In this document: positions 29,280-38,369 of the stretch, one piece after another
Layout: the number at the start of each line of letters is the position of its first letter
Numbering within the stretch: the first letter of the stretch is position 1
From: G963556115 sp963666605
GTDB lineage: Bacteria > Planctomycetota > SZUA-567
DNA: 64,000 bases
NCBI GenBank assembly: GCA_965140405.1
Contig: OZ223208.1
Location: 3,162,001 to 3,226,000, forward strand
Direction of reading: 5' to 3'
Translations under genes and position numbers: made by a program
The notes under the pieces: model-generated
Databases searched by the model: none
What the model was told of the DNA's origin: nothing
What the model saw: only the letters and a program-made list of their open reading frames with translations

Positions 29280-30494
29280 ATGACAGAACACAAAAAGTGT
29301 TTATACTTTTTTTATGCCTTTTTAGCCTTTTCAGCACTCGGTCTAGGTTTAAGTTTTGAGACAGTCTCAAATTACTTGAGGGATGCATATCACATCGGTG
29401 CCATGGAACGTGGCTTTCTCGAGTTCCCAAGAGAGCTTCCAGGCGTAATTGTAATCTTTATCATTTCTTACCTTACATTTCTTGGCGATATCCGTATTGC
29501 GATAATCGGTGAAGTTATCTGTATTATAGGGATACTTATCCTAGGTACAGTACTACCCAGTTATTCATTAATGGTTATTCTTGTATTCTTCTTCTCTACA
29601 GGTATGCATACACTATTGCCACTCTTTAACAGTATTGGTTTATCACTTGTCAAGGACGACAAGAAGATGGGTACTGAGTTAGGTCGCTTCAACGGTATAT
29701 TCACAGCATTTTCAATGTTTGCGATGGCAATTATATATATTGGTTTCAAGACCGAATACTTCTCTTATTCAGAAAAGATAGTAAAGCCTTTTATCTTCTG
29801 CGCTATATCTCTATTCCTAGCGATGCTCGCCTTAATCAGACTAAAGGCACACACAAAGCAAAAGATTCTGACTGATAGAAAGGTAAAGTGGATATTCCGC
29901 AGAGAGTATAAATACTACTACTTACTTACTATCATGTCAGGCGTTCAAAAACAGATAATGTTTGTATTTGGTCCATGGGTTCTCATTGAAATGCTTAATA
30001 AAAAAGCAGATACTATCTCAATGCTCTTCTTTATTGCCACATTTTTTGGAATATTCTTTATCCCGCTTCTGGGTAAGCTCATAGATAAATATGGAGTCAA
30101 AAAATTACTCTACGCTGATGCCTTGTCATTTGTCGCTATCTATATTGCATATGGATTACTTACGTCTGGCTTCAGAAGTGGTGTATTATCAACCGTCGGT
30201 ATTCCTTTAATACTAGCTTATATTATAGTAATTCTTGATAAGATGTCTATGCAGATGACAATCATACGTACAGTCTACCTAAAGAATATACTTGTAGAAG
30301 AGGGCGATCTTACCAAAACCCTATCACTTGGAATGAGTCTGGATCACTTAGTAACAATAGTATTTGCAGCAACAGGTGGAGTCATATGGTACAAATTTGG
30401 GGCTGAGTACATATTCTACAGCGTTGCAGTACTTTCTCTAGTCAATGTATATGTTGCCTACAAAGTAGATCCGAAGACCCTGAAGTCACACTAG
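29280..30494 (+). CDS. major facilitator superfamily transporter
   Basis: 404 residues with about twelve membrane helices. FLTFLGDIRIA after helix 2 is in the place of the MFS loop motif, and the central loop is basic (RLKAHTKQKILTDRKVKW near residue 195). LGKLIDKYGVKKLLY is the mirrored loop motif in the second half. The family moves small solutes by proton coupling or facilitation; drug efflux is suggested only by the MarR partner. GGAG lies six bases before the ATG. Confidence 0.88.
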   Translation: MTEHKKCLYFFYAFLAFSALGLGLSFETVSNYLRDAYHIGAMERGFLEFPRELPGVIVIFIISYLTFLGDIRIAIIGEVICIIGILILGTVLPSYSLMVILVFFFSTGMHTLLPLFNSIGLSLVKDDKKMGTELGRFNGIFTAFSMFAMAIIYIGFKTEYFSYSEKIVKPFIFCAISLFLAMLALIRLKAHTKQKILTDRKVKWIFRREYKYYYLLTIMSGVQKQIMFVFGPWVLIEMLNKKADTISMLFFIATFFGIFFIPLLGKLIDKYGVKKLLYADALSFVAIYIAYGLLTSGFRSGVLSTVGIPLILAYIIVILDKMSMQMTIIRTVYLKNILVEEGDLTKTLSLGMSLDHLVTIVFAATGGVIWYKFGAEYIFYSVAVLSLVNVYVAYKVDPKTLKSH

Positions 30495-30735
30495 AGCTAC
30501 CAGTGCGCTACAATCACTATAAGAGTCAACCATAGAACGCATGGAATTGTTAAAAAAAATATAACCTCATTCATTGCGAATGATTACCTATATCATATAA
30601 TAGCTCTGGGTTTTGTAGCAATGCTACCTATTTACACCCATACTGAGCTGAGTGCCGAGTTCTTTTTTAGTATACTCAAGTGTCGCACTCAGAATATTTT
30701 TACGCAGAAGATAATATAGAAAGCAGGAATTAGCA

Positions 30736-31068
30736 ATGAGCGACTTGCCAAAATGCCCAAAATGCAACGGCGAATACACCTATGAAGATAGAGATATGTA
30801 TGTATGTCCAGAGTGTGCCCACGAATGGTCTCAAGACGGAGAGCTTGACGGCGAACCAGTATTCAAAGATGCCAACGGTACAATTCTCCAAGACGGCGAT
30901 ACAGTATCACTTACAAAGGACCTCAAGATCAAGGGCAGTTCGTCAAAGATAAAGGCTGGCACAAAGGTAAAGAACATACGCCTTGTCGATGGCGATCACA
31001 ATATAGACTGTAAGGTTGACGGCGTTGGTCCAATGATGCTCAAATCAGAGTTTGTAAAAAAGATCTAA
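30736..31068 (+). CDS. yjdM: YjdM/PhnA-like zinc-ribbon protein
   Basis: 110 residues. The N-terminus is a zinc ribbon with CPKCNGEYTY and YVCPECAHEW, and the C-terminal domain (VFKDANGTILQDGDTVSLTK to the end) is the small beta-barrel of the YjdM family, formerly called PhnA. Length and layout match E. coli YjdM closely. Its cellular role is not established despite old names linking it to phosphonates. It stands alone between the MFS gene and a strong terminator. Confidence 0.9.
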   Translation: MSDLPKCPKCNGEYTYEDRDMYVCPECAHEWSQDGELDGEPVFKDANGTILQDGDTVSLTKDLKIKGSSSKIKAGTKVKNIRLVDGDHNIDCKVDGVGPMMLKSEFVKKI

Positions 31069-31113
31069 TAAGTACATGTGCTTCTAAATATTTGAAACAG
31101 CCTGTAATTGCCT

Positions 31114-31143
31114 AAAGCCCGCAAGGTACACATTGCGGGCTTT
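31114..31143 (+). terminator. terminator after yjdM
   Basis: AAAGCCCGCAA and TTGCGGGCTTT form an 11-bp GC-rich stem with loop GGTACACA, 46 nt past the yjdM stop. It can work in both directions. The rest of 31144-31417 shows no gene. Confidence 0.88.
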
Positions 31144-31417
31144 ACTGTCAAATATATTTTTATAGTCACTAAGCTCTAACTACATATCCCATGAAAAAAG
31201 CTCTCTCTTAAACTTCACCACCGCTGTAGTTATTACAACTCTAAAACCTCAGATTTAGTCTTTTCTGAGAATAATAGTGAACTCAACAAAACCTTGGATT
31301 ATTGACACGCATCATAGACCTATTAGTACTGAACAAAGTTCCCAAGAATTTAAACGTCACACCTAGTAATATAGCTTTATTCGTAAAAATTATTTTGATC
31401 ATAATCTTTAATTTTTA

Positions 31418-31446
31418 TTGACAAGAGATCATAAAATAGCTATAAA
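31418..31446 (+). promoter_or_regulatory. sigma-70-type promoter for the leader ORF and MATE gene
   Basis: TTGACA (31418-31423), a 17-bp spacer, then TATAAA (31441-31446). Transcription should start near 31453, giving a leader of about 260 nt before the MATE ATG. Confidence 0.7.
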
Positions 31447-31506
31447 GTTAATTAGTCATAATATTTCATTTGTATCAAATTTAATATAATTATACATGGG
31501 GAAATC

Positions 31507-31641
31507 ATGAGCACCATTCTTTCAATAATCTGCCTACCAAACAATCGTGGCTTTAGACTAGCCAATGTTGTTTGTTCTAGCATCAGTGTGCATGCGCATG
31601 CAGATATGGTAGATGCCACTATTTTAAGAATATCCCCGTAA
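31507..31641 (+). CDS. 44-codon leader ORF upstream of the MATE pump
   Basis: ATG at 31507 preceded by GGGG, TAA at 31639-31641, 44 codons. The peptide starts MSTILSIICLPNN and ends DATILRISP, and matches no family known to me. It lies between a consensus promoter and a strong terminator that precedes the MATE gene, the usual position of a regulatory leader peptide. Its own RNA can fold: AGTG-T-GCAT (31585-31593) pairs with ATGCCACT (31613-31620) around a perfect palindrome TGCATGCGCATGCA (31589-31602). I infer ribosome-mediated attenuation, as known for bmrB-bmrCD. It could be a non-translated leader instead. Confidence 0.5.
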   Translation: MSTILSIICLPNNRGFRLANVVCSSISVHAHADMVDATILRISP

Positions 31642-31666
31642 TATACTGAATCAAAACTATTTATTC

Positions 31667-31700
31667 AGGTCGTTTCGGGAAAATCCGAAACGACCTTTTT
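31667..31700 (+). terminator. attenuator-like terminator in the MATE leader
   Basis: A 12-bp perfect stem (AGGTCGTTTCGG and CCGAAACGACCT) with loop GAAAAT and five T, ending 15 nt before the MATE ATG and before its GGAG. yjdM already has its own terminator, so this one acts on the leader transcript. A small stem CTGAAT/ATTCAG (31647-31668) overlaps its foot. Confidence 0.82.
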
Positions 31701-31715
31701 CATTTGGAGAAATTT

Positions 31716-33140
31716 ATGACCGAACTAAATCCAACAATACAGCACAAATCAGGCAGCATAAGGGAGCTACTGTCGATATCCCTGCCAATGATAATATCTT
31801 GCGCCTGTGACACCATGATGATGTTTATCGACCGCTTATTTCTGGCAAAGCTTGGGCCACAGTATATGAGTGCCTCCTTGAGTGGAGGAGTTACCTGCTT
31901 TATGTTTATGACCTTCTTTGTAGGGCTTACAGGTTACTCTAGCGCTCTTGTCGCTCAACATCTGGGTGCAGGACAGAAGGATCGCTGCTCTCTCGTTACA
32001 ACTCAGGCACTTATAATATGTATTGTTTCATTTCCTATAATTCTTGCCTGTATCCCACTTGGAAAGATGCTTTTTGATATTAGTGGAATTGCTCCAAAGC
32101 AGCTGGTGCCACAGTTTGAATATTTTCGCCTCGTAATGTTCAGTGTAGTCTTTGGCCTTCTAAGAAACACTTTGAGTGCCTTTTTCAGCGGTATCGGCAG
32201 AACTCGTATTGTTATGATCGCAGCAGGTACAGCACTGCTTGTCAATTCTGTTGCCAACTACCTATTGATCTTTGGTAATTTTGGCTTCCCAAAAATGGGA
32301 ATTCGCGGTGCAGCTATAGGTACAATCATCGGTACTATCGCTGGTGTTATAGTACTTGCTAGAGTATATTTTGGTCATAAAAACCGCCAAGAGTTTTCTG
32401 TTATAAAGAACCTGCGTTTTGCCAAAGAGATGACGTTCAAACTCTTCAGAATGGGCAGCTCTTTTGGTGTTGAGATGCTACTAAATGTTATGGCCTTCAA
32501 CTTTATGATTCTTGCATTTCACTCATACGGACTAGATATTGCTGGAGCAGTTACCATCGCGTACAACTGGGATATGGTAGCCTTTATCCCACTAGTGGGT
32601 GTAGAAGTTGGTGTTACCAGTCTCGTTGGGCGCTATATGGGAGCTGGATCTCCAGATACTGCCCATAAAGTCGCCATGTCAGGACTAAAGATTGCTGGAG
32701 TATATAGTCTAATTACCCTGTTGATATTACTTATCTTTGCTAAGCCACTGACAATGGTCTTCGAACCAGAAGACAGCGCAGAATTTCTTGCAACGACAGC
32801 GCCCTTAGCAATCTATATGGTACGCTTTATAAGTGTATATGTACTCTCGCTTGCTCTTATGATTGTTTTTGCGGGAGCTCTGCGTGGAGCTGGTGACACC
32901 TTCTGGACTATGATGATCTCGGTATTCGGACACTGGGTTATGACTGTTACAGTCATATCAATGTCACATGTATTTGACTGCACTCCAAAACAGACATGGA
33001 TAGGTATGGTTATAACTGTTCTCTTCCTTGCATCACTATTCTTTTTCCGGTATAGGCAGGGTAAATGGCGTAAACTCAAGGTTGTCGAGCAAAAACCATT
33101 GATGCCAGAAATCCAGAATGATGCTCAAATAAATCTATAA
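31716..33140 (+). CDS. MATE family multidrug/cation efflux transporter
   Basis: 474 residues from the ATG at 31716 with GGAG six bases upstream; a TTG at 31704 overlaps that site and is unlikely. About twelve membrane helices in two halves: LSISLPMIISCACDTMMMFI at helix 1, the family's NYLLIFGNFGFPKMGIRGAA segment near residue 190 and AGALRGAGDTFWTMM near residue 390. MATE pumps export cationic drugs or metabolites using sodium or proton gradients. The gene stands alone under the leader ORF and terminator described above, so expression is probably induced by a compound that affects translation of the leader or its RNA fold. It converges on rsgA across a double terminator. Confidence 0.93.
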   Translation: MTELNPTIQHKSGSIRELLSISLPMIISCACDTMMMFIDRLFLAKLGPQYMSASLSGGVTCFMFMTFFVGLTGYSSALVAQHLGAGQKDRCSLVTTQALIICIVSFPIILACIPLGKMLFDISGIAPKQLVPQFEYFRLVMFSVVFGLLRNTLSAFFSGIGRTRIVMIAAGTALLVNSVANYLLIFGNFGFPKMGIRGAAIGTIIGTIAGVIVLARVYFGHKNRQEFSVIKNLRFAKEMTFKLFRMGSSFGVEMLLNVMAFNFMILAFHSYGLDIAGAVTIAYNWDMVAFIPLVGVEVGVTSLVGRYMGAGSPDTAHKVAMSGLKIAGVYSLITLLILLIFAKPLTMVFEPEDSAEFLATTAPLAIYMVRFISVYVLSLALMIVFAGALRGAGDTFWTMMISVFGHWVMTVTVISMSHVFDCTPKQTWIGMVITVLFLASLFFFRYRQGKWRKLKVVEQKPLMPEIQNDAQINL

Positions 33141-33166
33141 ATTAGATGCTTTATATTTGCAAAAAA

Positions 33167-33231
33167 GAATGATCAGTAACCCTACTGATCATTCTTAGAA
33201 TGATCAGTAACCCTACTGATCATTCTTTTTT
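33167..33231. terminator. tandemly duplicated bidirectional terminator
   Basis: Two identical 28-nt hairpins (GAATGATCAGTA, ACCC loop, TACTGATCATTC) at 33167-33194 and 33198-33225, separated by TTA. Six A precede the first and six T follow the second, so it can stop both the MATE and rsgA transcripts. The repeat unit is 31 bp. Confidence 0.88.
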
Positions 33232-33357
33232 AGTAATTCTAATTTTCCAACCTTACGGTATTATTAAATGCTGTACCTGTATTATAATTCTTAACCCATA
33301 TTTATAATTACCACTACTTTTAAAAATATTGAACAGTGTAGTTAAAAATAAAACTCG

Positions 33358-34425
33358 CTAACGCTTGCTCTTATGATGATGCTTCATCGATTTATGTATA
33401 GCCTTCCACCGTCTCTTCTCCTGGAGTTTCAGACGAATATCCTGCTCTACTTTTTGATGCTTGAGCTCCTTTAACTGCCTTAGATAGCTCTCATAGCGCT
33501 CAGTATCAAGTGTCCCAGAGCCGATCGCAGCCTGTACCGCACATCCCACTTCTACAGTGTGAGAGCAATCATTGAAGCGACACATACCTGCCAATTCTAC
33601 AATTTCACTAAAAGAAGAGAGGAGCGTTGACTCATCACCTAGAAGCTGTAACTCACGCATACCTGGAGTGTCGATAAGTACTGAGTTATTCGGTAGCGAT
33701 ATAAGCTGTCTATGGGTTGTTGTATGACGTCCGTGGCTATCATGCTCTCTAACAGGACCTGTTTTGAGCTCCTCTGATTTGAGTAGAGCGTTTACTAAAG
33801 AAGACTTACCCACTCCTGAAGAACCAAGAAGAGCTCCGGTTGTTCCAGGCTTCAAATACTCCCATAACTTTTCAAGCCCCAATGAATTTGTAGCGCTTAC
33901 AGCCAGTATAGGCACACCATAAGCGATAGATTCAGTCTCAAGGAACGCACCTTCTAAGTCTTCTGCGATATCCGCTTTATTTAGAAGAATTACCGGATCA
34001 ACTCCCGACTCATAGGCAAGGGTAAGATACCTCTCTATTCGCCTTGGGTTATAATCATGATCTAGACCACTTACTAGAAAGACTGTATCTATATTTGCAG
34101 CGAGTACTTGATCATCACGTGATGTTCCAGCCGCCTTCCTAACGAATGAAGAGAAGCGTGGCAAGACCTCACGTACCGAACACTTTGAGACTTCGTCTGG
34201 TACTTCTAGCACCACCCAGTCCCCTACCGCAGGAAAGCTACGTCGCTCAAGAGTATTATGCCTGAAGTGCCCACTGACACCTGCTAACCTTTCACCATAC
34301 TCAGTAATTACTGCATACCCACCACGGTGCTCACGAACAATCCTTGCAGGAAGATATCCCTTACCTTCAAATGGCAGGAACGCATTCTGCCAGACAGTAG
34401 ACCAGCCAAATTGCTCAAGAATCAT
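33358..34425 (-). CDS. rsgA: ribosome small subunit-dependent GTPase RsgA
   Basis: 355 residues with the circularly permuted GTPase order G4-G5-G1-G3: LLNKAD near residue 145, then GSSGVGKSSLVNAL near 203 and DTPGMREL near 258. An OB-fold domain precedes it (residues 20-110). The C-terminal zinc knuckle has CRFNDCSHTVEVGC. A long basic tail follows (QEKRRWKAIHKSMKHHHKSKR region). RsgA hydrolyses GTP on the 30S subunit late in assembly. Length and motifs are typical. It has no operon partners here and ends at the shared double terminator. Confidence 0.95.
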   Translation of the reverse strand: MILEQFGWSTVWQNAFLPFEGKGYLPARIVREHRGGYAVITEYGERLAGVSGHFRHNTLERRSFPAVGDWVVLEVPDEVSKCSVREVLPRFSSFVRKAAGTSRDDQVLAANIDTVFLVSGLDHDYNPRRIERYLTLAYESGVDPVILLNKADIAEDLEGAFLETESIAYGVPILAVSATNSLGLEKLWEYLKPGTTGALLGSSGVGKSSLVNALLKSEELKTGPVREHDSHGRHTTTHRQLISLPNNSVLIDTPGMRELQLLGDESTLLSSFSEIVELAGMCRFNDCSHTVEVGCAVQAAIGSGTLDTERYESYLRQLKELKHQKVEQDIRLKLQEKRRWKAIHKSMKHHHKSKR

Positions 34426-35015
34426 AATAGTCCTCCTTTACACGCAGAGAACTCTATGACCACTCGGTGATAAAAAGCTAAAAAGTTTGTACAAAAAGTG
34501 TTTTGATATGTTTTAGAGGTAAGTGCGTCGGACGATGTAATGTCGCGGACTAAGCATCCTCTATAATACTTTAATGACATGTTAATATCCTTGTTATTGT
34601 CGATTTACTGAAATACACATAATCGGCGACCTCACTAAGAGAGATCACACCAATAATGCTCTGGCTTACGTATCAACGTAGCCAACCATATTTTCACAGA
34701 AATACGTGATGCCTCGCCCGTAGATGTACGGATGGAAGGAAGAACAGACAACTCAAAGACAAGCGGTACAATTATTAACCGCTACTCCTAATTCTCTATT
34801 CACGCACCACAGATGACGACAATATCAGACAAACATTCTCCATATAAAAAAGATTTACATGCATATTATATCACAATACAAAGCTATTTACAACATAATA
34901 TACCCCCTAAGAAAATAGCTAATAATAAAGTATTGTAAAAAAGAGCTACGCTATCATCCATTCATTAATGTATAAATACTCTAGAGCTTACTATCTATAA
35001 AAATTACCTGTAGCA
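34426..35015. other. gene-free stretch upstream of rsgA
   Basis: AT-rich spacer. A forward open stretch 34657-34791 (44 codons, containing VRMEGRTDNSKTSGTIINRY, ending in TAA) looks like coding sequence and may be the tail of a lost gene, but I cannot assign it. No RNA gene or strong terminator seen. Confidence 0.35.
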
Positions 35016-35300
35016 CTATATGTGTTCAGGTGAAGCCTTGATCTTACAAAGTTTTTTCTTACCGTCTTGCTTATTGCCACTCTTCTTATTCATAGCGACC
35101 ATCTCCTGCATTAATAGTATTTTACTCTCCAAAGTAGCCAACTGCTCACTTGAAACCTTCTCATCTGAAGATTTCGTGATCTCTTCAGCTTCAGCACTAG
35201 GAATTACCAAATAGGACATTATGAATAACACTACGCAAAGTTTAATTACCCGCGTATACTCAGCGAACCACTTATTTTGCACATCATTATTACTTAGCAT
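35016..35300 (-). CDS. small secreted or membrane-anchored protein of unknown function
   Basis: 94 residues from the ATG at 35300, which has GGGG six bases upstream; the frame also opens at 35312. A basic, then hydrophobic segment (RVIKLCVVLFIMSYLVIPSAEAEE, about residues 17-40) ends in AEA and looks like a signal peptide or anchor. The rest is charged, with a heptad-like LATLESKILLMQEMV helix and a lysine-rich tail. No family recognised. It stands alone between rsgA and the kdgK operon, so context gives no clue. Confidence 0.5.
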   Translation of the reverse strand: MLSNNDVQNKWFAEYTRVIKLCVVLFIMSYLVIPSAEAEEITKSSDEKVSSEQLATLESKILLMQEMVAMNKKSGNKQDGKKKLCKIKASPEHI

Positions 35301-35481
35301 TATTATCCCCATAATTTATAATATTACACAACACATCTATAACTACATTACAATTACTAGGGATTTTACCGAACTACCTGCAAAAAAAAAAGCTTAACAA
35401 GCATCTCACTTCCCCGGTTACTGCTAAAGTTATATCAGCTTAGACCAAATAGAGTTGTTCGCAGAAAGTCTATTTATAAAC

Positions 35482-35516
35482 AAACCCACTACTATAAATG
35501 TTATAGTAGTGGGTTT
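35482..35516 (-). terminator. terminator after kdgK
   Basis: 16-bp perfect arms (AAACCCACTACTATAA and its complement) with a 3-nt loop, 56 nt past the kdgK stop; symmetrical, so it can also act on the other strand. Confidence 0.8.
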
Positions 35517-35571
35517 AAAAAAGCTTGAGTACTTAATGTAATAGGTATCTCAAAGAACAACTAATCAATAT

Positions 35572-36666
35572 CTATCTTTGCACTCTTCCAGAGCGATCCC
35601 CCTTCATAAGCAGCTCAGTATCAGCCAGTGATGTATAGTTGAAATCACCATTTATACTATGACACAAACACGAAGCCGCTGCTGCAAACTTGATCGCCTG
35701 CATAGAGTCTGAGTAATTATCGGAGTTGAGCGCATATATAAGCCCAGCAGCAAAAGAATCTCCGCCACCAACCCTATCAACAATATTATATATATTATAA
35801 GGCATATACACCTCAGAACTGTCTGTTGGACCAAAGAATGCCCTGTCCTGCTCAACATCATAAAGCATGCCGCCCCAATTATTATGTGAAGCAGAAATGC
35901 TCTCTCTGAGAGTGATAGCAACCTTGGAAACATTTGGGAACATTCCTACCAACTGCTTTGCAACACTTGTATACGCAGAAGAGGAGATGATCCCTTTCTC
36001 AATATCAGTACCTTCAGGGTGTATACCAAGTACTGTCGAAGCATCTTCTTCGTTACCAATAACCACATCGACATATTTTAATATTTCAGGCATAACCTTT
36101 CTAGCCAGTGATTTTGCATCCAACGCAGGATCCCATTGCCAGAGCTTTCCTCTAAAGTTTAGATCACATGAGACAGTGACACCGCATTTTTTAGCGTATT
36201 GTACAATTTTCAAACTATTCTCAGCAGACTTTTCGGAAAGCGCGGGGGTAATACCAGTCACATGTAGCCAAGAAGCATCCTTAAATATTCTATCCCAATC
36301 GAAGACTTCAAAATCTACCATACTTATTGCTGAATACTCTCTATCGTATATTACCTTACTAGGACGCTGATTCGCCCCCGTCTCAACATAGTATATTCCA
36401 AGTCGCCCTTCCCCCCTATGAATATGTTCAACATCAACACCTAATCCTCTGATCTTATTAACGCAAGCATCTCCAAGTTCATGACTAGGCAGTGCTGTCA
36501 CGTATCTGGTTTTTTTACCGAAGTAACTCAGAGACACAGCAACACTTGCCTCAGCTCCAGCAAAGTTATAGCTCAAGTCACCAGGCAAATTCTGAACCAC
36601 CTTCTTATTATTAGGCATATCAAGCCTACCCATGATTTCACCAAAAGTGACGATGATATTCTTCAT
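35572..36666 (-). CDS. kdgK: PfkB-family sugar kinase, probable 2-keto-3-deoxygluconate kinase
   Basis: 364 residues. N-terminal FGEIMGRLDMP and the NFAGAEASVAVSLSYFG segment place it in the PfkB fold; the anion hole and catalytic base are in RVGGGDSFAAGLIYAL near residue 300 (Asp of GGDSF). VTGITPALSE near residue 135 is typical of KdgK-like members. It would phosphorylate 2-keto-3-deoxygluconate to KDPG. The eda stop and kdgK start share one base (TAATG), so the two are translationally coupled, and the pair makes the standard entry of sugar acids into glycolysis. Confidence 0.9.
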   Translation of the reverse strand: MKNIIVTFGEIMGRLDMPNNKKVVQNLPGDLSYNFAGAEASVAVSLSYFGKKTRYVTALPSHELGDACVNKIRGLGVDVEHIHRGEGRLGIYYVETGANQRPSKVIYDREYSAISMVDFEVFDWDRIFKDASWLHVTGITPALSEKSAENSLKIVQYAKKCGVTVSCDLNFRGKLWQWDPALDAKSLARKVMPEILKYVDVVIGNEEDASTVLGIHPEGTDIEKGIISSSAYTSVAKQLVGMFPNVSKVAITLRESISASHNNWGGMLYDVEQDRAFFGPTDSSEVYMPYNIYNIVDRVGGGDSFAAGLIYALNSDNYSDSMQAIKFAAAASCLCHSINGDFNYTSLADTELLMKGDRSGRVQR

Positions 36667-37301
36667 TATATACTCTCCTTGATTGCCACCGCCTCAGCCG
36701 CATAATCCTTTATTGCTTGCCAATTTTGCTCCTCAATAAGCTTTCTAGGCGCAATCCAAGAGCCGCCAATACCGCCAATAATTGGCGATTTCAAGTACTC
36801 ACCAAGATTTTGAGCATTGATACCACCCAGAGGAATATACTTAATTCCAAGATGTGCGTATGGAGCATTTATACTATTTAGATATGCCAACCCTCCAGAA
36901 GGTTCAGCAGGGAAGAACTTAATCAACCTAATATCATACTCAAGAGCAGCCTCGATCTCTGATGGTGTTGTAATACCAGGAAAGAATGGGATTCCCAGTT
37001 CAATAGATTTCTCGATGACATTTTTATTCAGTCCCGGTGCAACCGCAAACGGAGCATTGAGGGTGACGAGTTGCTCTACTTGTGAAGTAGTAATGACGGT
37101 TCCTACTCCTACAGTCATCTCAGAGTATTCAGCTATAACTTTCTTTATCGCCTCCATTGCATACTCACTACGGAGGGCAAGTTCAATCATGGAAATCCCG
37201 CCTTCAAGCAGTGCCTCAATTACAGGCTTGACCTCATCTGCTGAATTAAAAACCACTACAGCAATCAATTTATCTCTTAGAATTTTTTCTTGAATTGTCA
37301 T
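36666..37301 (-). CDS. eda: KDPG (2-keto-3-deoxy-6-phosphogluconate) aldolase
   Basis: 211 residues, the normal length for Eda. Catalytic Glu in SMIELALRSE near residue 36, Schiff-base Lys in RLIKFFPAEPSGG near residue 130, phosphate-binding GIKYIPLGGI near 157 and a final GGIGGSWI. It splits KDPG into pyruvate and glyceraldehyde-3-phosphate. It is the first gene of the kdgK operon and lies opposite a divergent IclR-type regulator gene, with an operator-like dyad in between. Confidence 0.94.
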   Translation of the reverse strand: MTIQEKILRDKLIAVVVFNSADEVKPVIEALLEGGISMIELALRSEYAMEAIKKVIAEYSEMTVGVGTVITTSQVEQLVTLNAPFAVAPGLNKNVIEKSIELGIPFFPGITTPSEIEAALEYDIRLIKFFPAEPSGGLAYLNSINAPYAHLGIKYIPLGGINAQNLGEYLKSPIIGGIGGSWIAPRKLIEEQNWQAIKDYAAEAVAIKESI

Positions 37302-37639
37302 AATTATCCTCCAAAATACGACTCAATTTTAATAATAATATATCTACCTGCTTATCAACAATGCCTCTACTCTCAAACAACTATAAAAAAATGGAACGAT
37401 CGTTTCATTTTTAAATAGTATACAATTAGATTTTACTTAGTCAAGATTATAATGCATTATTTCAGTAGTGACAAAATCCTATAAAGTCCACAGAGCAACT
37501 AAAGGATAAATCTCCAGATAAACAGATTGACTAATCATCAATTCATTGTACACTAAATATCAAAAGATTGTTTATGTTAAGTTAAATAAGAGAAACTAAG
37601 CAGACAGCCTGCATAAAGTGAACCTATAAAGGATACTGG
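37302..37639. other. divergent eda / iclR control region
   Basis: 338 bp, AT-rich, containing the KdgR-type dyad listed separately. Both promoters should lie here; no single consensus promoter stands out. Confidence 0.5.
37389..37410. promoter_or_regulatory. KdgR/IclR-type operator dyad
   Basis: A 22-bp dyad, AAATGGAACGATCGTTTCATTT by pieces: arm AAATGGAACGA, arm TCGTTTCATTT, with one mismatched pair. The TGAAAC/GTTTCA half-sites are those described for KdgR in enterobacteria. It sits 88 bp from the eda start. Confidence 0.6.
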
Positions 37640-38369
37640 ATGAATAAGAACGAAGTAGCAATAATAGATATGATAATTAATAATAATTCAGGGCTTACAC
37701 TTCCTGAAATTGTTGAGGCTACTGGCAAATCAAAGACAACAGTATACCGAAACCTTACAAACTTAGTAACAGAAAAGCTACTCTATAGAGAGGATAACTC
37801 ATACTATATGGGTTCTATTTTACTAAGATGGCTCAATATTGGGGACGTAGATTATGGATTTATCAAATTAATAGACCCATACCTTAAAAAACTAGGAGAA
37901 CAGGTCAATGAAACTGTCCACCTAGTCCAACTTCAGAATGATATGAGAGCCGTCTATATTAGAAAGATCGAAGGAACAGGTGGAATTCAAATAAAGTCGC
38001 AGATAGGTGATGAGCTACCACTATACTCTACCGGTGCTGGAAAAGCCATACTCTCAATTCTACCTGATGAAGAGATAATATGAGTATTTCAAAGACAGAT
38101 CGAAGTTTGTTAAAAATACAAAATACACAGAAATCCGCCAAAAGATATTGAAGGAAGAAGTACTGCTAAATAGATCTAGGGGCTACTCAGTAGAGATACA
38201 GCAGAATGAAGATAAAATACAATGTGTCGGAGTTGCGTTTAAGTACTGCAATTTTACTATGGCTATAAGTATATCCACAACTATCCTGACCAGTCTTGAA
38301 CAACTAACCTCTATGGCAAATATTCTAGTAGAGACAAAGAGCATGATAATACACGATCTACTTGATTAA
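37640..38369 (+). pseudogene. IclR-family regulator (probable KdgR) split by one frameshift
   Basis: The first frame (37640-38083) gives a winged helix (LTLPEIVEATGKSKTTVYRNL) and the start of the IclR effector domain, ending TGAGKAILSILPDEEII then TGA. Skipping one base in GAGATAATATGAG (38073-38085) continues in the next frame as YEYFKDRSKFVKNTKYTEIR, then RSRGYSVEIQQNEDKIQCVG to the stop at 38369. Together they make a 242-residue protein of normal IclR length. So a single extra base breaks the gene: true mutation, sequencing error or frameshifting. It is divergent from eda-kdgK, the usual place for KdgR. Codons after the break still look fully constrained, so the lesion is recent or not real. 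Confidence 0.85.
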
